DNA of 8,270 bases from Thermoplasmata archaeon (lineage in GTDB: Archaea; Thermoplasmatota; Thermoplasmata; Thermoplasmatales; Thermoplasmataceae): positions 1-8,270 of the forward strand of contig JAKARU010000030.1 of the NCBI GenBank assembly GCA_021819225.1, given 5' to 3'. The position numbers and the translations under genes were made by a program. Under the pieces are notes generated by a model. The model saw only the letters and a program-made list of their open reading frames with translations, had not been told where the DNA came from and searched no databases. Shown here piece after piece: positions 1-5,980 of this stretch (position 1 is the first letter of the stretch; each line of letters opens with the position of its first letter).

Positions 1-15
1 TGTTTTTTCTTCCAT
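1..15 (-). CDS. Start of a cut-off minus-strand gene (first five codons only)
   Basis: Reading the minus strand, an ATG at 15-13 opens a frame (Met-Glu-Glu-Lys-Thr) that runs off the left edge. It lies 13 bases after the stop codon of the Asp-rich micro-ORF at 100-29 and has only a weak purine stretch ahead of it. If real it is the second gene of that unit and may be its main product. Five residues are too few to say what it is. Confidence 0.25.
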
Positions 16-28
16 TTTGCCCACTTAT

Positions 29-100
29 TTAATTATCGTCGTCATCGTCCATGTCATCATCGTCATCATCATAGTCCTTACTATTGACTGCAAATAACAT
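29..100 (-). CDS. Possible 23-residue Asp-rich micropeptide
   Basis: The minus strand has an ATG at 100-98 preceded four bases upstream by AGGTGA, a good match to the archaeal ribosome binding site. The frame runs 23 codons to a TAA at 31-29. After a start of Met-Leu-Phe-Ala-Val-Asn-Ser-Lys, the peptide is almost all aspartate: 12 of 23 residues, in runs of six and five split by one Met. There is no membrane segment or signal peptide. I do not recognise it. The GAT/GAC run is a degenerate trinucleotide repeat, so the frame could be chance plus repeat. The promoter and binding site are what support translation. It could be a short acidic protein, a leader ORF for the next gene, or an untranslated 5' region. 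Confidence 0.35.
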   Translation of the reverse strand: MLFAVNSKDYDDDDDDMDDDDDN

Positions 101-130
101 AGTTTCACCTCAATAAGAAAAAATATGTAA

Positions 131-150
131 CTATAAAAACCTTTTTTTGA
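131..150 (-). promoter_or_regulatory. TATA box and BRE-like element for the leftmost minus-strand unit
   Basis: On the minus strand, TTTTTATAG (139-131) follows an A-rich stretch ending in GG (149-141), which fits an archaeal TATA box with an upstream purine-rich BRE. Its centre is about 34 bases before the ATG at 100, so transcription would start near 106-109, giving a very short leader. The same bases read CTATAAAAAC on the plus strand and could also drive rightward transcription starting near 160. Confidence 0.4.
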
Positions 151-244
151 TAGTACAGAAGATAATACATGAAAGGTGATGGGAATGCCATGGATGAGTA
201 TTACCCTCGTGCTTATTAAATGTGAATTTAAGACCGGCACCAAT

Positions 245-254
245 AGTTATATAC
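245..254 (+). promoter_or_regulatory. TATA box of the Rieske protein gene
   Basis: AGTTATATAC lies with its centre near 250. A usual archaeal spacing of about 26 puts the transcript start near 274-278, a leader of about 15-20 bases before the ATG at 293. This placement argues against the longer in-frame starts at 176-194, whose codons would lie upstream of the transcript. The spacing is slightly too short for a leaderless start at 272. Confidence 0.4.
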
Positions 255-292
255 CCGGGTTACTTTTTAATATGCCATGGCAATATGAGATT

Positions 293-625
293 ATGACGTG
301 GCAGAAAGTAGTTGGAGTAAAAGCGCTGGATAATGCCGGTGGCCATCTTAGCGCAAAGGTTGGGGATAACATAATTTTCTTTACTAAAGATGAGGCAGGA
401 TTGCAGGCCATGAATGCAGTATGCAGTCATGCCAAATGCATACTTGGTGAATATGATGCTGCAAAGAAGGAAGTAAAATGTCCATGCCATCACGCAGTAT
501 TCAATCTTGAAAATGGGAACATGATCGTTCCTCCATCAGTGGCTCCTAACAGCCCAATGGACAAACTTGGGCTGAAGAAATTCAACGTGAGGGAGAATCA
601 GGGCTTTATCGAAGTAGAGATCTGA
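293..625 (+). CDS. Small stand-alone Rieske [2Fe-2S] protein
   Basis: A soluble electron carrier of 110 residues holding one Rieske domain and nothing else. Box I is C-S-H-A-K-C (Cys44, His46, Cys49) and box II is C-P-C-H (Cys63, Cys65, His66), giving the family spacing C-x-H-x16-C-x2-H. Cys44, His46, Cys63 and His66 should bind the cluster; Cys49 and Cys65 occupy the places of the disulfide found in cytochrome bc-type Rieske proteins. The usual Gly-Ser after box II is His67-Ala68, so the serine that raises the redox potential is absent. There is no transmembrane anchor or Tat signal, so it is probably cytoplasmic. The start is uncertain: ATG 293 gives the typical M-x-W-x-K-V beginning, while in-frame ATGs at 272, 194, 185 and 179 and a GTG at 176 exist, the ATG at 185 with a good binding site (GGTGAT, 175-180). 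No reductase, oxygenase or cytochrome b gene is adjacent, so its partner is unknown. Confidence 0.88.
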   Translation: MTWQKVVGVKALDNAGGHLSAKVGDNIIFFTKDEAGLQAMNAVCSHAKCILGEYDAAKKEVKCPCHHAVFNLENGNMIVPPSVAPNSPMDKLGLKKFNVRENQGFIEVEI

Positions 626-649
626 TTTTCAATCTTTTTTCATTTTCAT
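626..649 (+). terminator. T-rich terminator after the Rieske gene
   Basis: Immediately after the stop codon come TTTT, then six T at 635-640, then another TTTT, with no hairpin. This is the usual form of an intrinsic archaeal terminator and separates the Rieske gene from the operon that follows. Confidence 0.5.
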
Positions 650-672
650 CAATATTACTTGAATTTTGGTAA

Positions 673-683
673 CAAATATTAAG
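673..683 (+). promoter_or_regulatory. TATA-like box of the RaSEA-thiL operon
   Basis: CAAATATTAAG is centred about 29 bases before the ATG at 708. There is no ribosome binding site between it and the start, so the transcript probably begins at or just before the start codon and is translated leaderless. Confidence 0.4.
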
Positions 684-707
684 AAATGAATCCATATTTA
701 GTCATGT

Positions 708-1766
708 ATGATAGATAGAGATCTGGCGCTGCAAATAAAGAGTTTAATGCCTTCAAGGGCCAGGGAGACAGACAGGAGGGCTCCTGTCTCCATGTGGAAT
801 GAACTGGACAGGCTTCGAGGCAGGCCTGAAAATACGGCAGTTGTAATCTTCAGGACAAGAGGCTGTGCCTGGTATGATTTTACTTCCTGTTCAATGTGCG
901 GTTATTTCAATGATGTAAATACCAACGTAAGTTCAGATGATATTATAAGCCAGATTGACAGGTTGATGGAATTTCTGAGTGACCAGAAGGTTCTGAAGGT
1001 TTTCACATCAGGGAGTTTTCTTGATTCAAGGGAAGTCCCAGAGGAAGCATTCAATTATTTCATGAAGAGAATTCCCGAGAAGGTGGATAAACTCCTTGTT
1101 GAATCAAGAACTGAGTTCATCACTGATTCCAATATGAAGAAAATGAGGGATTCAGGAGTGAATGTTAGAATTGCCATCGGAGTTGAAAGCACTAACGACA
1201 GGATAATCAGGGAAAGCGTCAATAAGGGCACAACCTTCAGGAAGTTTCTTGATGCCGCATCAATAGTGAAGAAATATGATCTTGAACTCAGGTCATATCT
1301 GCTCCTCAAACCTCCCTTCGTGAACGAGGAGATTGCTGTCAGGGATGCAATAAAATCGGTATTTGACTGCGCCTCTGTGGCGGATGATATTTCTGTCAAC
1401 CCGATGAACATCCAGAAGAATACGCTCGTTGAAAAACTGTGGAAGAGAGGACAGTACCGTCCTCCATGGCTCTGGAGCGTTGCCAGGGTCCTGCTTGAAA
1501 CCATGGATGCCGAGGCTGAAGTCCTGAGCTATCCAACCGGTGCTAACATGGAGAGGGGAGCACATAATAACGTGAAGGATCCTGAGCTGCTCAAACTGAT
1601 ATTTGAATCGTCACTGAATCAGGATTTCTCAAGACTGAGAGATTATTATGAAAATTCGCATCTTTCAGAGTATAGGTCATATATGGCTGTTGAGTCAGCA
1701 ATGCCTGTGTCCTATGATGTTGATTCAATGATAAGGAAGATTTCAGGGGGAACGGTGAGTGTCTGA
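708..1766 (+). CDS. raSEA: Archaeosine biosynthesis radical SAM protein RaSEA
   Basis: A 352-residue radical SAM enzyme of the Elp3-like family known as TIGR01210/RaSEA. In characterised archaea, RaSEA works with ArcS: ArcS attaches lysine to preQ0 in the tRNA D-loop (position 15) and RaSEA cleaves the adduct to leave archaeosine. The cluster motif is C53-x7-C61-x2-C64 (C-A-W-Y-D-F-T-S-C-S-M-C-G), the spacing I associate with this family rather than the common C-x3-C-x2-C. Other landmarks are F-T-S-G-S-F-L-D (99-106), V-E-S-R-T-E-F (131-137), A-I-G-V-E-S (156-161) and R-P-P-W-L-W-S (251-257). Length is normal for the family. After the cluster cysteines only Cys221 remains, so the C-terminal part (about 280-352) has no cysteine, whereas I recall relatives having some there. 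It is the first gene of an operon, and its TGA directly abuts the thiL ATG. ArcS and the transglycosylase are not in this window. Confidence 0.85.
   Translation: MIDRDLALQIKSLMPSRARETDRRAPVSMWNELDRLRGRPENTAVVIFRTRGCAWYDFTSCSMCGYFNDVNTNVSSDDIISQIDRLMEFLSDQKVLKVFTSGSFLDSREVPEEAFNYFMKRIPEKVDKLLVESRTEFITDSNMKKMRDSGVNVRIAIGVESTNDRIIRESVNKGTTFRKFLDAASIVKKYDLELRSYLLLKPPFVNEEIAVRDAIKSVFDCASVADDISVNPMNIQKNTLVEKLWKRGQYRPPWLWSVARVLLETMDAEAEVLSYPTGANMERGAHNNVKDPELLKLIFESSLNQDFSRLRDYYENSHLSEYRSYMAVESAMPVSYDVDSMIRKISGGTVSV
1754..1759 (+). promoter_or_regulatory. Ribosome binding site of thiL inside the end of raSEA
   Basis: GGTGAG lies seven bases ahead of the ATG at 1767, within the last codons of the upstream gene. 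With the stop codon touching the start codon, this fits coupled translation within one transcript and supports the chosen thiL start. Confidence 0.5.
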
Positions 1767-2711
1767 ATGCCCCTGAAGGATGAAAGAGGAATAATAAGGA
1801 ATATAATGAGAACAGGTGGGGTCAAGGAAATGCCCGATGATTGCTCGTTTACCAGAATCGGGAACAGGTATATTCTTTCAACTACTGATTCAATTACGCC
1901 GGAGCATCATATTCCGGATGGTGTCAGGCCAGTTGAAGCTGGCAGTTTTTTTGCCTCCATAAATCTCTCGGATATCGCTGCAATGGGTGGGAAGCCACTT
2001 TCTTTTATGGCCGCATTTGTTCTTGGTGATGAAATCGATGAGGCATATCTTGAAAAATTTACTGAGGGAATCAGTCGTACGCTTAAAAAATTCAGCACAG
2101 AATACATTGGCGGGGATACAAAACCCGGTAAATCTACCAGCTTTGCAGGATTCTGTATAGGTACTGCAAATGCGAGTGAAATAATGTTCAGGAACAGGAT
2201 AAGGGAGAATCAGATTCTGTGCATGACCAATGAACTGGGAAGGGTTGGATCTGCATATATGGATTATATGCACGGAGTTAACATTGAGCAAAATGGAAGA
2301 GCCATAGTGGACATCACCCCGAGAATCGAGGAAGGGGTTGAAATAGCCAGGAATGGCGGAAAATTCATGATGGATATGTCTGACGGACTTTACGGATGCC
2401 TGAGCCAGATGAAGCAGGATTATGGATATGGATTCAGGATTGTTGAAGGCGAGCTTCCATTTTATAACGGCATTGGGAAGGTTTGCGAACGGTATGGAAT
2501 TTCAAGAACAGAGGCTGGTTGCAATATAGGAGGAGACTATGAACTGCTGTTTACCATTGAAAATAAGGATTATGGGAAATTCTCGAAAGCCATGGAAGAC
2601 CGCGGCATAAGGGTAAGTTACATCGGTGATGTGTGGAAAGGAGATAACCTGATATTCGACGGTGAATCATGGAACGGGATTGAGGGAAAAGGATGGGAAC
2701 ACTTCAAATAA
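1767..2711 (+). CDS. thiL: Thiamine-monophosphate kinase ThiL
   Basis: Phosphorylates thiamine monophosphate with ATP to thiamine diphosphate, the last step of cofactor synthesis and salvage, in the cytoplasm. The 314 residues match the PurM/AIR-synthase-like fold from end to end: P-D-D-C (23-26, in place of the family's G-D-D), S-T-T-D-S (38-42), N-L-S-D-I-A-A-M-G-G (66-75), G-G-D-T (115-118), M-D-M-S-D-G-L (202-208), G-G-D-Y-E-L-L-F (255-262) and a closing G-W-E-H-F (309-313). The aspartates that hold Mg2+ and nucleotide in the family are present. The glycine of the first motif is replaced by proline, and the segment after S-T-T-D lacks the usual E-G-V-H-F. It is the second gene of the raSEA operon, with no gap, and its stop faces that of ileS across three bases. 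No TPP riboswitch is visible ahead of the operon. Confidence 0.92.
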   Translation: MPLKDERGIIRNIMRTGGVKEMPDDCSFTRIGNRYILSTTDSITPEHHIPDGVRPVEAGSFFASINLSDIAAMGGKPLSFMAAFVLGDEIDEAYLEKFTEGISRTLKKFSTEYIGGDTKPGKSTSFAGFCIGTANASEIMFRNRIRENQILCMTNELGRVGSAYMDYMHGVNIEQNGRAIVDITPRIEEGVEIARNGGKFMMDMSDGLYGCLSQMKQDYGYGFRIVEGELPFYNGIGKVCERYGISRTEAGCNIGGDYELLFTIENKDYGKFSKAMEDRGIRVSYIGDVWKGDNLIFDGESWNGIEGKGWEHFK

Positions 2712-2714
2712 TGC

Positions 2715-5700
2715 TCACATTATCTCAATGTATACCTTCTCTTCGTCTATTTCCCACAATTTACCAATGCTCCTGAGATCACCCGATACATTAAGAGTAG
2801 AGCTCAGCGTTTCTGACATTATCTTGTCCCTGAACTTCTCAACAGCATCCCTTATTTTCTGCCCTGCATGAATGGAGAGGTTTATGGTTTCATCATACTC
2901 AAGATTCTTCTCTTTTCGCATAACCTGAACCCTCCTTATAATCTCCCTGCTGAGCCCTTCAAGCTCAAGATCGCTGTCTATTGAGGTATTGAGGAATAAC
3001 ATAACATCTCCTTCGATCTCCCTAACATATGCCGGCACGGGCTCGCTCTTGAATTCCAGGGCATCTTTTGGAATCTCAACCCCCTCAAAGGAAATTCCGG
3101 CTGATTTGATCCTCTGAACTTCACCTGACTCATTAAGCTCATTGATAAACTTCTCAAACTCTGAAAATCTGCTCTTGAGGATGGGTGCTGCCTTCGAATT
3201 TACTATCCTGATAAATATCCTCTCTGGCATTTCTGATGGCCCTATGAGCCTTACATTCCTTGCATTCAACTCTTCCCTTACTGGATCAAGATCTGGTTGA
3301 GCCATCTTGTCAGAAACTATAAGGATTTCATTCACAGGCTGTCTTCCCTTTATTCCGGCATTCTGCCTGGCCCTCCTTGTGAGCTCAAGCACAAGTCTTG
3401 CCCTTCCAACCCTTGATTCTATCTCACTGTTTATGAGGGTGTCATCATACGCAGGATAGAGCGTTGCATGAACACTCAACTCTTCAGGATGAAGCCGCCT
3501 GTATATGAATTCAGATGTGAATGGAGTAATCGGGGCAATAAGCCTGCATACCGTTTCTATGGAATAGAAAAGCGTCGAATAAGCCTCTGCCTTATCAGTG
3601 GAAGATGAATCCCAGAATCTCCTCCTTGATAGCCTCAGGTAAAAATTCGAGATATCGTCTATTAGATCAGAGATAAGCCTCTGTGCCTCGTGAAATTCGT
3701 AGAGATCCATATATTTTCTGCCTTCCTTCACGGTTGTGTTAACTCTTGATATGAGCCAATTGTCAAGGATATTATTGCTTTTCTTTAAACCGGTATAGAG
3801 GAATTTATCAAGGTTTGCATTGGATGCATAGAAATTATATATGTTTACCAGTGTTCCCAGTATCCTTGTTTCATTCTCCCTTACAACCTTCTCAATCAGG
3901 GGTTTTGGTTTCCATGGAGCTGAAGAAAAGAAGAAGAGTCTGGAGGCATCAGGCCCGAAATCGTCTATCATTTTCATTGCAAGTACTCCATTTCCCCTGC
4001 TCTTGCTCATCTTCTTTCCCTCAGAGTCAAGGATGAATTCTGCGCAGAATACATTTGAATACGCATTGGTATTGAAGAGCATTGTAGAAAGCACGTGAAG
4101 CACGTAAAACCATCCTCTTGTCTGATCAATAGCCTCAGTTATGAATGAAACAGGAAGATCTGGTACCATGGAACTGTTCAAAGGATATCCTGAGGCAGCG
4201 TACGTTGAACTCCCTGAATCAAACCATGTATCTATCACGAAAGGCTCTCTTTCCATCCTGGCTCCACAATCCGGGCATTTCATTGTTATTTCATCAACAT
4301 ATGGCCTGTGAAGCTCCTTCGGCCTCGACATCCCAGAACGGTCCATCAGTTCCTGTATGGAGCCTATAGCCTCCATGTGCCCACACGTACATGACCATAT
4401 GGGGAGTGGATTGCCCCAGTACCTGTTCCTTGACAGATTCCAGTCCTTTGCATCCTCAATGAAGTTCCCGAATCTCCCTTCCTTGAGATGGGAGGGAATC
4501 CAGTTTACCTTCATGTTATTTTCCACAAGTTCCTTGCGATATGCCGATACTTTAACAAACCACGCATCTATTGGGTAGTAAAGCAAAGGTGTATCGCATC
4601 TATAGCAGAATGGGTAGGAATGTTCATATTTCTCGCTTCTGACAACAAGATTCTTCCCCTTCAAATACTTCACTATATCGATATCAGCATCCTTCACAAA
4701 TTTGCCGAACCACGGAAGTTTCCTGTCGTTGAACCTTCCCTGGAGATCTACCGGATTGATTGGTGCCAGCCCCTCCCTCTTCCCTATTTCAAAATCATCA
4801 GCACCGAATGCAGGGGCGGTATGAACAATCCCGGTTCCCTCAAGCAGGTTTACATGATCACCGTGAACTATCCTGCATGCATTTTCAGGAACATCTATTA
4901 GATCTATGGGTCTCTCATACTTCAGCCCAAGAAGTTCCTTTCCGGCGTATGTCCTTATAATTTTGTAATTTTCCCTGAGAACTTTGGAAACCAGTGCAGC
5001 AGCCATCACCAGGATTTCATCGCCATACTTCACGTCTGCGTATTTCTCGTTTTCGTTTATCGAGAGAAGCATGTTGGATGGAATTGTCCACGGCGTGGTT
5101 GTCCATGCAACAGCGAACCTTCCATCTCCTATGATCTTGAACTTGGCAAAAACTGATGTGTCCTTGACATCCTTGTAACCCTGGGCAAGCTCGTGAGAGC
5201 TGAGCGTCGTTTCACATCGAGGGCAGTATGGCGATATCCTGTAATCCTTGTACAGATCTCCCTTCTCGAACATTGTCTTCATTGCCCACCATTCACTTTC
5301 GATATATTCATCTCTGAGGGTTACGTAAGCATTGTCCTCATTTATCCAGAAGCCAAGTTTAGTGTCCAGAGTCCGCCATTCGTCAATGTACCTGAACACG
5401 CTTTCCCTGCAGTATTCATTAAACTTATCTATGCCGAAATCTTCTATATCAGACTTGCTCTTGAAACCGAAATGTTTCTCCGCCTCAAGCTCAACAGGAA
5501 GACCGTGGCAATCCCATCCTGCATCCCTTCTCAGGATATTGAATCCACGCATTGTTTTGTATCTGAGAGCTGTATCCTTGATTGTTCTTGTCAAAGCGTG
5601 ACCGACATGGGGTCTTCCATTGGCGGTTGGAGGTCCTTCAAGAAAGATGAAACTGTTTCCTCCTTTTCTCTGATTTTCAATTTTTTCAAAAACCTTGGAA

Positions 5701-5774
5701 TCTTCCCAGTATTTCGTAACTTCGTCAGCAAAATCCTTTATCACTTTGCCCTGCGGAATCAACTCAAAACTCAT
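2715..5774 (-). CDS. ileS: Isoleucyl-tRNA synthetase, archaeal/eukaryotic type
   Basis: A class I synthetase of 1019 residues that charges tRNA-Ile with isoleucine and edits mischarged valine. It has the HIGH signature as H-V-G-H (56-59), the KMSKS signature intact (588-592), the inserted CP1 editing domain with W-T-T-T-P-W-T (224-230) and H-T-A-P-A-F-G-A-D-D (318-327), and the I-D-Q-T-R-G-W-F-Y stretch before KMSKS. Cysteine pairs that look metal-binding occur at C184/C187, C390/C393, C462/C464 and C500/C503. The remaining third is the helical anticodon-binding domain and a C-terminal extension without the zinc finger of bacterial type 1 enzymes. Length matches archaeal homologues, with no break or frameshift. 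The ATG at 5774 is the natural start: it has a TATA-like box about 31 bases upstream, and only a weak AAGGT as binding site. Transcribed alone, converging on thiL. Confidence 0.97.
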   Translation of the reverse strand: MSFELIPQGKVIKDFADEVTKYWEDSKVFEKIENQRKGGNSFIFLEGPPTANGRPHVGHALTRTIKDTALRYKTMRGFNILRRDAGWDCHGLPVELEAEKHFGFKSKSDIEDFGIDKFNEYCRESVFRYIDEWRTLDTKLGFWINEDNAYVTLRDEYIESEWWAMKTMFEKGDLYKDYRISPYCPRCETTLSSHELAQGYKDVKDTSVFAKFKIIGDGRFAVAWTTTPWTIPSNMLLSINENEKYADVKYGDEILVMAAALVSKVLRENYKIIRTYAGKELLGLKYERPIDLIDVPENACRIVHGDHVNLLEGTGIVHTAPAFGADDFEIGKREGLAPINPVDLQGRFNDRKLPWFGKFVKDADIDIVKYLKGKNLVVRSEKYEHSYPFCYRCDTPLLYYPIDAWFVKVSAYRKELVENNMKVNWIPSHLKEGRFGNFIEDAKDWNLSRNRYWGNPLPIWSCTCGHMEAIGSIQELMDRSGMSRPKELHRPYVDEITMKCPDCGARMEREPFVIDTWFDSGSSTYAASGYPLNSSMVPDLPVSFITEAIDQTRGWFYVLHVLSTMLFNTNAYSNVFCAEFILDSEGKKMSKSRGNGVLAMKMIDDFGPDASRLFFFSSAPWKPKPLIEKVVRENETRILGTLVNIYNFYASNANLDKFLYTGLKKSNNILDNWLISRVNTTVKEGRKYMDLYEFHEAQRLISDLIDDISNFYLRLSRRRFWDSSSTDKAEAYSTLFYSIETVCRLIAPITPFTSEFIYRRLHPEELSVHATLYPAYDDTLINSEIESRVGRARLVLELTRRARQNAGIKGRQPVNEILIVSDKMAQPDLDPVREELNARNVRLIGPSEMPERIFIRIVNSKAAPILKSRFSEFEKFINELNESGEVQRIKSAGISFEGVEIPKDALEFKSEPVPAYVREIEGDVMLFLNTSIDSDLELEGLSREIIRRVQVMRKEKNLEYDETINLSIHAGQKIRDAVEKFRDKIMSETLSSTLNVSGDLRSIGKLWEIDEEKVYIEIM

Positions 5775-5800
5775 ATTGAACTATACCTTAATCGCAATTC

Positions 5801-5810
5801 AATTAAAAAA
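5801..5810 (-). promoter_or_regulatory. TATA-like box of ileS
   Basis: On the minus strand TTTTTTAATT is centred about 31 bases before the ileS ATG, so transcription would start within a few bases of the start codon. The element is T-rich rather than a textbook TATA box. Read on the plus strand, AATTAAAAAA might serve rightward transcription starting near 5832. Confidence 0.35.
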
Positions 5811-5873
5811 CTGATCCCGATTCATCTGGATTAACCAGTACGGGCAGTACATCGTATTGGGAAAACTCACGGA

Positions 5874-5978
5874 ATGAGGAAAACTAATTTAGATGATTAC
5901 TATTTGACTGAGGGGGCTGGAAGAGGTTATCCTATGGAAAGTTGTCGTTTGGAAAAACTTTTTGGAAGGAGGTACTGA
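5874..5978 (+). CDS. Mini-ORF joined to the DNA methyltransferase gene
   Basis: An ATG at 5874 opens 34 codons ending at TGA 5976-5978, two bases before the methyltransferase ATG at 5981. The ribosome binding site of the methyltransferase (5966-5973) lies inside its last codons. The first ATG has only a poor binding site, but an internal in-frame ATG at 5934 is preceded six bases upstream by AGAGGT (5922-5927) and would give a 14-residue peptide, MESCRLEKLFGRRY. The product is small, basic at its end, without a membrane segment, and I do not recognise it. The layout is that of a leader ORF translationally coupled to the next gene, or the degraded end of a former upstream gene. The in-frame reading is open back to a TAA at 5832-5834, with no other ATG. 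Confidence 0.28.
   Translation: MRKTNLDDYYLTEGAGRGYPMESCRLEKLFGRRY
5966..5973 (+). promoter_or_regulatory. Strong ribosome binding site deciding the methyltransferase start
   Basis: AAGGAGGT is a near-perfect complement of the 16S rRNA 3' end, seven bases before the ATG at 5981. It is the strongest such site in the window and excludes the in-frame TTG at 5942 as the start. Confidence 0.8.
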
Positions 5979-5980
5979 TT

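Noticed and set aside
190..219. Nine-codon frame MDEYYPRAY behind the GGTGAT site (175-180), as a leader peptide of the Rieske gene.
   Set aside because: The spacing of nine bases is loose, the frame is very short, and a separate TATA box at 245-254 appears to start the Rieske transcript downstream of it.
176..292. Longer Rieske protein starting at GTG 176 or ATG 179/185/194/272.
   Set aside because: The extra residues match no part of a Rieske domain, contain no signal or membrane anchor, and lie upstream of or too near the TATA box at 245-254. A start at 185 with GGTGAT remains possible if transcription begins near 160.
1055..1504. 149-codon minus-strand frame inside raSEA, and similar antisense frames inside thiL and the methyltransferase.
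   Set aside because: They lie opposite conserved coding sequence, and have no promoter, binding site or family resemblance.
5193..5834. Open frame of 213 codons on the plus strand, antisense to the start of ileS.
   Set aside because: It lies almost wholly opposite the well-conserved N-terminal part of IleRS, has no binding site or recognisable domain, and shorter antisense frames occur all along ileS. The openness is explained by the codon bias of ileS.
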